A stretch of DNA of 64,000 bases, from assembly GCA_021736385.1 (NCBI GenBank), contig JAIPFY010000002.1:35780-99779 (forward strand), in the 5' to 3' direction. Within the stretch, counting starts at the first letter, position 1. Each line of letters opens with the position of its first letter. Positions 1-10,334 of the stretch are shown piece by piece. The DNA is from Spirochaetia bacterium. Lineage in GTDB: Bacteria > Spirochaetota > Spirochaetia > CAKZLE01. Both the position numbers and the translations under genes were made by a program. The notes below the pieces were generated by a model. That model ran no database searches. It was not told the DNA's origin and saw only the letters and a program-made list of their open reading frames with translations.

Positions 1-1
1 A

Positions 2-478
2 CTCGGCAAGCAGATGAAAGAGGTCGCTTCGATGATCGAAGGGTTCTCGATGGAGCAGATAGCTGCGATCCTCGACGGAGGTACGGTCGAACTGACCTAC
101 AGTGCGGGCACGATCGTGATCGATGAGCAGGCGCTGGCCGTCCAGAGGACAGAGAAAGAGAATATGAAGGTCCTCAACGAGGGGAGCCTCACGGTGGGAC
201 TCGACAGCGAGATGACCGAGGAGTTGCTGCTTGAGGGACTTGCACGAGATATCATCAGATCGATCCAGAACCATCGAAAGGAGATCGGTCTGGAGGTCAC
301 AGACAGGATAGTGCTTCAGGTGACCGGAGATGAGACGGTAGCGAAGGTGATGGATGTGTTCAGGGACTATGTCTGCTCTGAGACGCTTGCGACCTGTTCT
401 GAGGATATTGAAGGTGCACAGGCGGCTGAAGTGGAACTCAGCGGTCATGATGTACTGCTGCAGATCAGCAAAGCCTGA
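2..478 (+). CDS. ileS: Isoleucyl-tRNA synthetase, C-terminal part (5' end outside window)
   Basis: Frame open from the window edge (LGKQMKEV...); LLLEGLARDIIRSIQNHRKEIGLEVTDRI is typical of the IleS C-terminal region. Confidence 0.88.
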   Translation, partial: LGKQMKEVASMIEGFSMEQIAAILDGGTVELTYSAGTIVIDEQALAVQRTEKENMKVLNEGSLTVGLDSEMTEELLLEGLARDIIRSIQNHRKEIGLEVTDRIVLQVTGDETVAKVMDVFRDYVCSETLATCSEDIEGAQAAEVELSGHDVLLQISKA

Positions 479-504
479 CCGGGGGTGCTTGAGGAGGGAC
501 AGGT

Positions 505-1380
505 ATGAGGATACGGGAACTGGTGATCATCTGTGCAGGAGCACTCGTGCTGCTCAGCGGGTGTACGCATACCACACCGTTCACCGATGATCACTACTTC
601 AGGGCTCTGGGCCGGAAGAACGAGATGGTCGTCACCGTGAACATGGATCAGTCTGCCGAACTGCTGGAAGGACTCTCTTCAGAGCAGCAGAAGCTCTCGG
701 CCATCGATGGCATCCTCGATCGTACCGACAGGATCTCCCTGTCGATCGACAACTCCTCAGGGACTGCAGCAGCACCTGCCTTCTACGGAGGTCTTGAAGG
801 GAACTTCGGCTATTTCACCGCCAACACGGCGTTGAAGTTCAGCAGGGAGTGGAAGCGGGAGACCGATTCCTCGGTGGTCTACTTCCACAGTGATCAGAAT
901 GCACTTGATGTCATGATCCCTCGCAGCGGTATCGTACTCTTCTCTCAGGGTGATATGGCTGAAGTATACCGCAGGACCTATGCAGAACGGGAGCTGTTCA
1001 TCCCCTATGAGGTGTCACGGAAGATGGGCGACGGGATCGCGGCGATGTACATGGAAAGTCCTGATGACATCATGTATCTGACCGATCAGATCCCCAGGAC
1101 CATGCTGCTGAGTATCGACAGTGTCTGGCTGGTACTGACAGGGACCAGAGACGATTACCGGCTGACCGGTCTGATCTCTGCGAACAACGACAAGGCCTCC
1201 AGGGTACTCGGGACGCTGTTGAGGATGAACTACCTCGTTCGGGTACGTGCGTTGGACGTTCCTCTGAAGGACTGGCAGGATGATATCACCATCGATGGGA
1301 ACCTGATCATGCTCGAAGAGATGTATATGGAAAACAAGACAGTGCAGGATACGTTCGCGAAGATGCTGGAACAGTTATAG
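505..1380 (+). CDS. Hypothetical lipoprotein
   Basis: N-terminal signal with lipobox LVLLSGC; no family recognised. Confidence 0.7.
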   Translation: MRIRELVIICAGALVLLSGCTHTTPFTDDHYFRALGRKNEMVVTVNMDQSAELLEGLSSEQQKLSAIDGILDRTDRISLSIDNSSGTAAAPAFYGGLEGNFGYFTANTALKFSREWKRETDSSVVYFHSDQNALDVMIPRSGIVLFSQGDMAEVYRRTYAERELFIPYEVSRKMGDGIAAMYMESPDDIMYLTDQIPRTMLLSIDSVWLVLTGTRDDYRLTGLISANNDKASRVLGTLLRMNYLVRVRALDVPLKDWQDDITIDGNLIMLEEMYMENKTVQDTFAKMLEQL

Positions 1381-1402
1381 CACTGGAAGACGGGAGAAAG
1401 AG

Positions 1403-1693
1403 ATGCCTACCTATGATTATAGATGTGAGACCTGTGGATATGAGTTCGAGCACTTTCAGATGATGTCAGAAGAACCGCTGAGCGACTGCCCGAAATGCGG
1501 CAGTCCGGTCAGACGGCTCATCGGCGGAGGGATCGGTGTGATCTTCAAAGGAAGCGGGTTCTATGTGAATGACAGCAAAAGTGCGAACAGCGCAGCAGCC
1601 CCCGCGCCGGCGGCCCCCGTCGGGGAGAAGACCGGCACTGACTCGAAACCTGCAGCTCCCAGCAAGAGTGCAGGGGAAAAGACCACCGCCTAG
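1403..1693 (+). CDS. FmdB-family zinc-ribbon protein
   Basis: MPTYDYRCETCGYEFEHFQ...CPKCG, low-complexity Ala/Pro tail. Confidence 0.9.
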   Translation: MPTYDYRCETCGYEFEHFQMMSEEPLSDCPKCGSPVRRLIGGGIGVIFKGSGFYVNDSKSANSAAAPAPAAPVGEKTGTDSKPAAPSKSAGEKTTA

Positions 1694-2871
1694 AATCTCA
1701 GATCGATCACCTCACACCCTTTGGCAGCCTCTTCGAGCAGTCCCTCTATCTTGAGGCTCTCGTAGGAGTCTGTCATGGCCTGCTTGTCAGGTCGTACCTT
1801 CGGGTGTTTCGGGGAGAATACGGTACAGCAATCTTCGAACGGCAGGATCGAGGTCTCGAAGGTCCCGATCTCACGTGCGGTGGTGATGATATCCTCTTTG
1901 TCGAGACCGATGAGCGGTCTGAGTACCGGTATGGCTGAGGCACTGTCGGTGAAGGTGATGCTCTCAAGGGTCTGACTTGCTACCTGACTGAGGGATTCCC
2001 CGGTCACCAGGGTCTTCGCATGAACCGTATCAGCGACCATATTGGCGATCTTGACCATGCAGTACCGCATCAGGAGGGTATGCTCGGAATTATCGGAGTT
2101 CGCGTTGATATGCAGCTGCGCTTTGGTGAACGGCACCACATAGAGCGTGAGCCCCGAGAGATACGGTGCTATGATGCGGGCAAGGTCCTTGACCTTCTGG
2201 AGAGCTTCGTCAGAGGTGTAGGGGTAGGTGTGGAAATAGATGGCATCCTGTCGCAGACCGCGGGTCGCCATGCGGTATCCTGCGACCGGCGAATCGATAC
2301 CGCCTGAGAGCAGCAGCAGACCTTTGCCAGCGATACCCACCGGAAGTCCTCCCGGTCCCTTGATCATGTTCGATGAGGAGTAGATGTATGCCTTGTCACG
2401 GATCTCGATGTAGATGGAGATCTCAGGGGTATGCACATCGACACGGCACTGGGGAAAGGTGTCAAGGATGATACCGCCGGTCTCACAGGAGATCTCATAC
2501 GAGGAGAGCGGGAACGATTTGTCAGAACGTCGGGCATTGACCTTGAAACTCTGCGGGTTCTTGGAGAAGTACGGTCCGGTCAACGCGATGACCGCCTCCT
2601 TGATCGCCTCGATATCCTTCTCAGTCTTGAGTGTCTTCGAGAACGCCACCAGTCCGGAGGTGGTGCTCAGTGCGGCCTCGGTCCTGGCTTCAGAGCCTTC
2701 GATATCATCCACCTCAAGGAAGAACCTGCCTTTCTGGATCCGGAATGCCGGATGCAGCCCCTTGAGTTTGTATGTTATGTTCGTTCTGAGCTTCTTCTCG
2801 AAAAAGGATCTGTTCTCCCCTTTCAGGCAGATCTCGCCTAATCGTATCAGATACAGTTGTCTTGCTGCCAT
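1690..2871 (-). CDS. thiI: tRNA 4-thiouridine synthase ThiI (no C-terminal rhodanese domain apparent)
   Basis: THUMP-like N-terminus and PP-loop LLLLSGGIDSPVAGYRMATRG; ends with the ...EDCCTVFSPKHPK region. Confidence 0.92.
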   Translation of the reverse strand: MAARQLYLIRLGEICLKGENRSFFEKKLRTNITYKLKGLHPAFRIQKGRFFLEVDDIEGSEARTEAALSTTSGLVAFSKTLKTEKDIEAIKEAVIALTGPYFSKNPQSFKVNARRSDKSFPLSSYEISCETGGIILDTFPQCRVDVHTPEISIYIEIRDKAYIYSSSNMIKGPGGLPVGIAGKGLLLLSGGIDSPVAGYRMATRGLRQDAIYFHTYPYTSDEALQKVKDLARIIAPYLSGLTLYVVPFTKAQLHINANSDNSEHTLLMRYCMVKIANMVADTVHAKTLVTGESLSQVASQTLESITFTDSASAIPVLRPLIGLDKEDIITTAREIGTFETSILPFEDCCTVFSPKHPKVRPDKQAMTDSYESLKIEGLLEEAAKGCEVIDLRF

Positions 2872-2875
2872 ATGG

Positions 2876-4030
2876 TCACCCCATCTCCTTCAATAGTCTA
2901 TCAGACTCTTCTATCACAGAACGTGAGAGCATAGCAATATCATCAGCGGTCACCGAAGGACCGAAGGAGATGCGCAGTGCCCCGTCACACAACCTCTGAT
3001 CGAATCCGCTCTGCAGGAATATCCTCTGGGCTTTCTTCCGGTTCTTCGATGAGCAGGCAGACCCGGTCGATATGCTCACTCCCCGGTCATCGAGTACCCG
3101 CATGAACACTTCCGAGGGAATGCGGGGGATACTCAACCCCAGGATATAGGGAGAAGCGTGCTCCTGTGGTGGTGTCAGCACCTTGATCGCAGGGCGTGAG
3201 GCCAGCTCCATGATCAGATGGTCCTTCATGCTCTGCGCATGGGCCAGATCAGCTTCCAGATTCGAGTGACAGCGCAGGCTGCACTGGTAGAAGGCGGCGA
3301 TAGCCGGCAGGTTCTCCGTACCGGGTCTCATGCCCGATTCCTGACCACCTCCCGGTGAGGGTGTCAGGAATGGCTTACGGCTGTAGAGCAGGCCGGTACC
3401 CCTGGGACCCTGCAGCTTGTGTGCACTGACTGAGATCGAATCTGCATGGGGCAGATAGTGTGATCGATCTATCTTGCCGAAAGCCTGTACCGCATCTGCA
3501 TGCAGATGGATCCTGCATCGATGTCGCTGTTCATAGGCTCTGATGACTGCGCTGATCTGCTCAAGAGGCTGTATGGTCCCCAGTACGTTGTTCACTGACA
3601 TGATCAGTACCAGTGCAGTATCCGGTCTCAGTGCAGAGGCGACACTCTCAGGAGTGATACGGCCACCGGGGGCCGGAAGGATGGTCACGCTGTGTCCCAG
3701 CTGTTTGAATCGCTGTATATATGCAAAGATGGATGGATGTTCTATGCCAGAGATGACCAGATGGATCGGTCTCTTCTTCATGAGAAAGGAGTTGCAGATC
3801 AGTGCGTTCGCTTCGGTCCCCCCGGAGGTGAAGAACAGCTGCTGTGCAGGCACTCCCATCAAGGAGGCGAATCGGCTCCTGATCCCGGAGAGGGCAGCCC
3901 CTGCGGCTCTTCCCGGGCTGTGGACCGAAGAGGGGTTGGCTATATGCTGCAGAGCCGTCTCCGTATAGACCTGCAGGGCCTCAGTCGAGATCGGTGATGA
4001 AGCGGCCCAGTCGAAATAGTATCTTTCCAT
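2876..4030 (-). CDS. Cysteine desulfurase (NifS/IscS family)
   Basis: YFDWAASSP, FTSGGTEANAL, HADAVQAFGK, SVSAHKLQGPRGTG, STGSACSS motifs; adjacent to thiI. Confidence 0.93.
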   Translation of the reverse strand: MERYYFDWAASSPISTEALQVYTETALQHIANPSSVHSPGRAAGAALSGIRSRFASLMGVPAQQLFFTSGGTEANALICNSFLMKKRPIHLVISGIEHPSIFAYIQRFKQLGHSVTILPAPGGRITPESVASALRPDTALVLIMSVNNVLGTIQPLEQISAVIRAYEQRHRCRIHLHADAVQAFGKIDRSHYLPHADSISVSAHKLQGPRGTGLLYSRKPFLTPSPGGGQESGMRPGTENLPAIAAFYQCSLRCHSNLEADLAHAQSMKDHLIMELASRPAIKVLTPPQEHASPYILGLSIPRIPSEVFMRVLDDRGVSISTGSACSSKNRKKAQRIFLQSGFDQRLCDGALRISFGPSVTADDIAMLSRSVIEESDRLLKEMG

Positions 4031-4131
4031 ACAACCATAATCGCTGAAAAGGGATGTTTATGCAACACATGAGCCGGGTAAAAGGCTCTTCGAGTTGCAC
4101 AATACGTCTCTATGGGGTATAACCTTGAAGT

Positions 4132-5172
4132 ATGAATATCGTATGTACCATCGGTCAGCAGCAGACGACTGTCATGACCACAGCATTGGAGCACGTCATC
4201 CTCGTAGATGCCCAGCGACTCTATGTCACTGATGAGCATGTCGCACCACTTCTGTCTCGAAAGCCCGAAGGACTGCTGGTCCTGCCAAGCGGGGAGGAGC
4301 ACAAGAGGTGGGAGAGTATCGAACGGATCATCGCGCGTGCACTGGAGCTCGGGCTGGGCAGAGATGCCTGCTTCGTGGGGATCGGCGGCGGTGTCATCTG
4401 TGATATGACAGCCTTCGCAGCTTCGATCTATATGAGGGGGGTCTCCGTCGATCTGGTCCCGACTTCCCTGCTGGCGATGGTCGATGCCTCCCTCGGCGGC
4501 AAGACCGGTGCAGATTTCAACCAGGTGAAGAACATCATCGGGACCTTCTACCCGGCAGACCATGTCTATATCTGCACTGAGACCCTTCAGAGCCTTCCAG
4601 ATCACGAATACCGCAATGGTCTTGCAGAACTGATCAAACATGGGTTCCTTACCGGTGAGGCTATGGTCGAGCGGCTTGAGACCTCCCGAGAAGCACTGCT
4701 GCGCAGGGATGATCCCCGACTGCTCGAACAGCTGATCCTCGAATCACTTCAGGTCAAGAGATCGTTCATCGAACGCGATCCCAGAGAACAGCTGGGTCTT
4801 CGTGCACAGCTGAACCTCGGTCATACCTTCGCCCATGCGCTGGAGACCCTCTCAGGGTTCTCAGGCTGGTCTCACGGAGAGGCTGTTGCCTGGGGGATGG
4901 CTCGTGCGGCAGAAGCGGGAGTGCTCATCGGCAGGACACCACCTGCATATGCCCGTCGGGTGGAGCAGCTGCTGCGTGATTACGGATTCCGGGTCGACTA
5001 CCGCATAGCGGAGGATGACCTGCAGGAGTTCCTGCACATCATCTCGCATGATAAGAAGAAACGAAGTGGATCGGTGATGTTCGTGCTGCAGAGCGGGCCG
5101 GGGGAGACGGTCCTGACGACACTCGATGAGAGCATCGTCAGAACGGTCGTCAGTAGTTCTCGAACAGTGTAG
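4132..5172 (+). CDS. aroB: 3-dehydroquinate synthase
   Basis: GGGVICDMTAFAASIYMRGV, PTSLLAMVDASLGGKTG, NLGHTFAHALE. Confidence 0.95.
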   Translation: MNIVCTIGQQQTTVMTTALEHVILVDAQRLYVTDEHVAPLLSRKPEGLLVLPSGEEHKRWESIERIIARALELGLGRDACFVGIGGGVICDMTAFAASIYMRGVSVDLVPTSLLAMVDASLGGKTGADFNQVKNIIGTFYPADHVYICTETLQSLPDHEYRNGLAELIKHGFLTGEAMVERLETSREALLRRDDPRLLEQLILESLQVKRSFIERDPREQLGLRAQLNLGHTFAHALETLSGFSGWSHGEAVAWGMARAAEAGVLIGRTPPAYARRVEQLLRDYGFRVDYRIAEDDLQEFLHIISHDKKKRSGSVMFVLQSGPGETVLTTLDESIVRTVVSSSRTV

Positions 5173-7756
5173 TCACCTGCCGGTAGAGCCTGTTGACCCG
5201 TTCCACGGCATCTGCAGGGGGATCGGTCATATGTGAGATCTCATCCATCAGGGCTTGAGCACTGTAGAGGGTGGTATCCACTGCGGTGTGGAAGTTCTTC
5301 ACTGCTTTGAACCAGTAGGTTCCCTTGTTGTTCGTATCCAGTGCCAGAAAGCCCAGGATCTTCTGCTTCTTGGCGATCTTGCAGAAGGCGAAGACCTGAT
5401 TGAGGCTGTCGGAAAGCTCGGAGAGCTGTTCGGCAGCGACGAAATTGCCCTTCGGCGGGCTGTTCAAGATGGCTTTTTCCGGTTTCAGGTAGGGTACGAT
5501 CTTCATGATGCTCGCCAGCCTGTCCCCGGTATGCAGATCATAGGAACGATAGGTGATCTTGATGCGGTAGTTCCTCACACTCTTGGGATCTTTCGTATAG
5601 TTCTCATGCAGTGAGGCGAGTTTCTCGAAGGGGATCACGATCAGTTTCTTCGAACCCTTGTAGGGGATGATGCTGAAGATATCATTATAGAGGATGATCC
5701 TCGATTCTCCGGCCTGAGAGACGATCTTCTCATGATCTTTGGAGAGTCCTGCCTGGGCTTCGACCGGTCTTCTGCCCTTGGGAGCAGCTGCTTTCTTTCC
5801 CTTCGCCTGTGGCTCTCTGGTACCTTCAGGACTCATCTGCGGGATGAAGTCAGGATAGATCTCCTGTACCCACTCTCTTCTCAGGACCGAAACCGATCGG
5901 GCGAACATCCTGGTGGTCTTCACGATCTCCCCGGCTACGATATAGTACGGAGCCTCCTTGAACATGAACGACCCGGGATGGATATAGATCTTCTCAGCCG
6001 TCAGACTTCGGTAGACCCCTCTGCCTGCACGTACACAGACGAACTGGATCAGCCCTTTTGAGACGGCGCACAGATAATCATGTACCGAGCCTCCTTCGGT
6101 GACCGGGATCTCCTGAGCTGCCACGATCTCTTCGAGCTGCATGACGATATTCACGATCTCTTCCATCGTCTGGTAATCAAGGAAGAACTCCCTGCAGTAG
6201 CGTTCCCGCTCTCTTCCCGGGATTTTTGCCGTATAGATCTTGAAGAGCTTGAGGTAGGAGACGAAGTCTCCGTAGGGATCGGCGAAGGTCTTCTGTTTGG
6301 AGCGTGATTCGGTCTCCTGTCCGACGGGAAAACTGAACGGTGAGTGGGACGAGAGGAACGCAGCTGCTATGACCGATTCATGGATGACCTGAGGATAGGC
6401 ATAGACTGCCTCCACGATCATGCGTGAGTGCCGCGGCAGCAGCGGGAACTCGGTCATCAGCCTGCCGATCTTCGTAAGCAGGTTCTCATGATCGAGGGCA
6501 TCAAGGAGTTTGAGGGTGTTGACCGCACTTGCGATACCTTGAGCACCGGGGGAGGTGATGAAGTCGAAGGACTGGAAGTTCTGGATCCCCAGTTCTGCCA
6601 TACGCAGGACGACCTCGGAGAGGTCTGTTCTTCGGATCTCCTCAGAGGTGAACATATCGCGGGCATCGAACTCCTCTTTCGAGAAGAGGCGGAAGCAGTA
6701 TCCGGCAGCGGTCCTTCCTGCACGTCCCTTTCTCTGGTTGCTGGAGGCCCGTGAGACCGGGACCTGAATGAGAGAGGAGGTGAAGGTGTTCGGATTATAG
6801 AAGTTCATCTTGGCAAGGCCAGAATCGATGACTGTCGTGATGTTGTCGATCGTGATGCTGGTCTCAGCGATGTTCGTCGATACCACGACCTTGGTCTTTC
6901 CTTCAGGGGTCTCCAGGAAGACCCGCTCCTGATCCTCTTTGGGAAGTCTCCCGTAGAGGGGGATGATGATCAGGTCTTTGGAGAAGGACTCATTGATCAG
7001 GGACATCATGCAGTCCTTGATCATGCGTTCCCCGGGCAGGAAGATCAGGACATCTCCCTCGACCTCGCTGCGCATCCGGTTTCGTACCAGCTCGGTGATC
7101 TTATCGAGCAGCTTCTGGTAGTCATCTGCGATCTCAGGCGGTGCATAGATGGTCTTGATCGGATAGATCTTCGCATCGATATGGATGATCGGGCAGCCGT
7201 CGAAGTATTCAGAGAAGATGGTGGGGTTGATCGTGGCTGATGAGATGATCAGACGGAATTCAGGACGCTGGGCAAGCACTTCCTTGAGCAGTCCGAGGAT
7301 GAAATCGATGTTCAGCGACCGTTCATGGGCCTCGTCGACGATGATCGTACTGTATTTTCTGAGCATGAAATCTGCTTTGAGTTCCTGCAGCAGGATCCCG
7401 TCGGTCATGATCTTCAGTTCGGTCTCGAGTACGGTCTTGTCATTGAATCGCATCTTGTAGCCGACAAGCCCCGGGATGGAGGTGTTGAACTGTTTGGCGA
7501 TGTAGTCACTGACCGAGAGGGTGGCGATACGTCTGGGCTGAGTGACTCCGATCACCCCGTTGCGGGCATAGCCTGCTTCGTGCAGGATGATGGGCAGTTG
7601 GGTGGTCTTGCCGGAGCCGGTAGGGCTCTCGACGATGATCACCTGGTTCTTCTCGAGTTCTCTGAGGATCTTCTCTCGCTCTTTGTATACTGGAAGGTCT
7701 TTAGGATTTATCAATCGTATGCTCCCTGTGTGAGGTGATGATGGTGTATGCATCAT
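5150..7756 (-). CDS. hrpA: DEAH-box ATP-dependent RNA helicase HrpA-like (start uncertain; may begin near 7714)
   Basis: SPTGSGKTTQLPIIL, DEAHERS, SSATINP, QRKGRAGRTAAGYCFRLF. Confidence 0.9.
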   Translation of the reverse strand: MMHTPSSPHTGSIRLINPKDLPVYKEREKILRELEKNQVIIVESPTGSGKTTQLPIILHEAGYARNGVIGVTQPRRIATLSVSDYIAKQFNTSIPGLVGYKMRFNDKTVLETELKIMTDGILLQELKADFMLRKYSTIIVDEAHERSLNIDFILGLLKEVLAQRPEFRLIISSATINPTIFSEYFDGCPIIHIDAKIYPIKTIYAPPEIADDYQKLLDKITELVRNRMRSEVEGDVLIFLPGERMIKDCMMSLINESFSKDLIIIPLYGRLPKEDQERVFLETPEGKTKVVVSTNIAETSITIDNITTVIDSGLAKMNFYNPNTFTSSLIQVPVSRASSNQRKGRAGRTAAGYCFRLFSKEEFDARDMFTSEEIRRTDLSEVVLRMAELGIQNFQSFDFITSPGAQGIASAVNTLKLLDALDHENLLTKIGRLMTEFPLLPRHSRMIVEAVYAYPQVIHESVIAAAFLSSHSPFSFPVGQETESRSKQKTFADPYGDFVSYLKLFKIYTAKIPGRERERYCREFFLDYQTMEEIVNIVMQLEEIVAAQEIPVTEGGSVHDYLCAVSKGLIQFVCVRAGRGVYRSLTAEKIYIHPGSFMFKEAPYYIVAGEIVKTTRMFARSVSVLRREWVQEIYPDFIPQMSPEGTREPQAKGKKAAAPKGRRPVEAQAGLSKDHEKIVSQAGESRIILYNDIFSIIPYKGSKKLIVIPFEKLASLHENYTKDPKSVRNYRIKITYRSYDLHTGDRLASIMKIVPYLKPEKAILNSPPKGNFVAAEQLSELSDSLNQVFAFCKIAKKQKILGFLALDTNNKGTYWFKAVKNFHTAVDTTLYSAQALMDEISHMTDPPADAVERVNRLYRQVTTLFENY

Positions 7757-9020
7757 CGATGGAGATATGCTCGAAAGCTTCCCGTTCGATCAGGTTCTTC
7801 ATGGTGAAGGTCTCTGATGCCGCCTCATCCTCACCGATGAACAACCCGAAGGGGATCTCTTTCTTCTGTGCATACTTGAACTGCTGCTGCAGTTTCTTCT
7901 TTGTGGGAAACACCTCTACATGAAGGCCTCTGGCCCTCAGCTGTTGAGCTGTGTGGTGGTATCGGCTGAAATCGTGTTCGTCGAGTGCGAAGATGATGAG
8001 ATCGACCATGGACCCCTGGTCGGTCGAACTCTCGAGCTCTTCAAGGGCTGCCAGCAGACGGTCGAGTCCGATCGAAGCGCCAACTCCCGGGATGGAGCGT
8101 TTGGTATACAGCGATGCGAGCTCGTTGTATCGTCCTCCTGAGCAGATCGATCCGATCGATGGCAGATCGGTGAGGATCGTCTCATAGACGATCCCGGTAT
8201 AGTAGTCCAGTCCCCTGGTGATCGATGCATCGAGTTCGAAATAGTCATTCAGTCCCAGCTCATCGATCATGCCGAAGATCTGCTCGAGCCGCTCTGAAGC
8301 CTCTGAAGGACCTCCTGAGAGGCTGGTCAGGGAGGCGAAGGCTGTCTTGAAGTCCTTCCCGCAGGAGATGAAGGAGAGGATCCTGTCGGCAGCAGCGACA
8401 TCGGTGAGGGTGCACAGCTGCTCTCTCACAGCTGTCTCACCGATCTTGGAGAGCTTGTCGACGGTACGGAGGATCTCAGCGGATTGCTCCTGTATCCCGT
8501 TATGGGCGAGGAACGTGTTGAAGAGCCCGCGGTGGGAGACCTTGATCGTGAAGGAATCCAGGCCGATGGCTGTGAGTGACTGGTACATCATCAGCAGGAT
8601 CTCGAAGTCTGCAGACATGCTGTCCACCCCGACGATGTCGAAATCACACTGGTAGAACTCTCTGAATCTGCCTTTCTGGGTATTCTCGCCCCTCCAGACC
8701 TTTGCGATATGGTAGCGCTTGAACGGTTCATACAGCTCGTTGATATGTGCAGCCATGAATCGAGCGAACGGGACTGTCAGATCAAAACGCATCGATACAT
8801 CACGTTTCCCATTATCAAGGAACCGGTAGATCTGCTTATCGGTCTCGCCGCTGCCTTTTCCCAGTAACACGTCGGTATATTCAAGCGCAGGGGTGTCGAT
8901 GGGCTCGAAACCGAAGGTCCTGAACTGCATCTCCAGGCTGTGAATCAGGTCCCGTTTGATGCGTTCCTGCTTCGGCAGGGAGTCGCGAAATCCCTTCAAT
9001 ATGCGTGGCTCGATAATCAT
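7701..9020 (-). CDS. hisS: Histidyl-tRNA synthetase
   Basis: Class II aaRS motifs: RFDLTVPFARF, REFYQCDFDIVG, TRGLDYYTGIVYE, SICSGGRYNEL. Confidence 0.95.
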   Translation of the reverse strand: MIIEPRILKGFRDSLPKQERIKRDLIHSLEMQFRTFGFEPIDTPALEYTDVLLGKGSGETDKQIYRFLDNGKRDVSMRFDLTVPFARFMAAHINELYEPFKRYHIAKVWRGENTQKGRFREFYQCDFDIVGVDSMSADFEILLMMYQSLTAIGLDSFTIKVSHRGLFNTFLAHNGIQEQSAEILRTVDKLSKIGETAVREQLCTLTDVAAADRILSFISCGKDFKTAFASLTSLSGGPSEASERLEQIFGMIDELGLNDYFELDASITRGLDYYTGIVYETILTDLPSIGSICSGGRYNELASLYTKRSIPGVGASIGLDRLLAALEELESSTDQGSMVDLIIFALDEHDFSRYHHTAQQLRARGLHVEVFPTKKKLQQQFKYAQKKEIPFGLFIGEDEAASETFTMKNLIEREAFEHISIDDAYTIITSHREHTIDKS

Positions 9021-9145
9021 GAAAGCTCCTTAATGTCATAACCTTGTGGAAACGAAAAACTAACAGGTTGTTTTAATCAAAAAAAATTGATACTCTTATC
9101 ATACTTAAATAGAACGATTTCATCAATCAATATGAGAATATATAC

Positions 9146-10327
9146 ATGTTAATACGATACAAGATAAACGAACAGGGCAAACAGATTGCCATAGCGAAGA
9201 TTTACACACAGGAAGAACATCAGATACACCCGAAGGGGGTGGATCAGGATTCCCGTTTCATCATCGAACGGCTCAAGACCAACGGCTTTGAAGGTTATAT
9301 CGTCGGCGGGGCTGTTCGGGACCTGCTGCTGAACAAGACCCCGAAGGATTTTGACATAGCGACCAACGCGTCGCCGAAGCAGCTGAGAAAGATCTTCTGG
9401 AACTCCCGGGTCATTGGCCGCAGGTTCAAGCTCGTCCACATCTACTTCCAGGAGAAGATCTTCGAAGTCTCGACCTTCAGATCGAGCGAAGCGGATGCCG
9501 TCGAGGGCAACAACGTCTACGGAACGATCGAAGAGGATGCCCAGCGCAGAGATTTCACCATAAACGGTCTCTACTTCGATCCGGTTGCGAAACAGATCCT
9601 CGATTTCAATGATTCCTATAAGGATATTCAGAATCGGCGCATGCGTTCGATCATACCGCTGAACAAGACCTTCGTAGAAGACCCGGTGCGGATGATCAGA
9701 TGTGTGAAGTACGCCATGTCCATCGATTTCACCGTCCCGTTCCTGCTTGACCGCGCGATCAAGAAGCATGCAGACGAACTCAAGCGCTGCTCCTCCTCCA
9801 GGATGACCGAAGAGATCTTCAAGATCCTGCAGAGCGGCTCATCCCGTGATATCGTAGAGCGGCTCATTCACTATAAGATGTTCATCTGGATGCTTCCTGA
9901 GATCTCAGGGTTCATCCAGCATGGCAGGAACAAGATCCTGACACAGCAGATGTATGACTCCCTGGCGATGCTCGATTCGGTGATCGCCAAACATGAACAT
10001 GTGACGCGTGCACGGATGCTCGCGGGCCTGGTGGATCCGTTCATCACCATCCCGGCAGAGTATGAGAACAGTACGCTGCTGTTCAGATCGATCTTCAAGC
10101 AGATCAAGGAAGTCATTGCTCCCATCACCCCTCCGAACTACGAAGTCGAACGTGCTGTAGAGTATTTCTTCAAGCAGGAAGGGCTGAAGGTCCCGAAGAA
10201 TGCCGTGCGCAAGCCATTGACAGCTCAGCAGAGAAAGAAGCCTCAGCAGCATCGGAGGAGACCTGCCGGCAGGACCGGTTCACAGAAACGACGCACTGCC
10301 AAGTCGGATACCAAGACCGAGAAGTAA
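9146..10327 (+). CDS. pcnB: Poly(A) polymerase / tRNA nucleotidyltransferase family (PcnB-like)
   Basis: GYIVGGAVRDLLLNKTPKDFDIATNASP, RRDFTINGLYFDP, EDPVRMIRCVKYA; basic C-terminal tail. Confidence 0.9.
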   Translation: MLIRYKINEQGKQIAIAKIYTQEEHQIHPKGVDQDSRFIIERLKTNGFEGYIVGGAVRDLLLNKTPKDFDIATNASPKQLRKIFWNSRVIGRRFKLVHIYFQEKIFEVSTFRSSEADAVEGNNVYGTIEEDAQRRDFTINGLYFDPVAKQILDFNDSYKDIQNRRMRSIIPLNKTFVEDPVRMIRCVKYAMSIDFTVPFLLDRAIKKHADELKRCSSSRMTEEIFKILQSGSSRDIVERLIHYKMFIWMLPEISGFIQHGRNKILTQQMYDSLAMLDSVIAKHEHVTRARMLAGLVDPFITIPAEYENSTLLFRSIFKQIKEVIAPITPPNYEVERAVEYFFKQEGLKVPKNAVRKPLTAQQRKKPQQHRRRPAGRTGSQKRRTAKSDTKTEK

Positions 10328-10334
10328 CAGCTTC

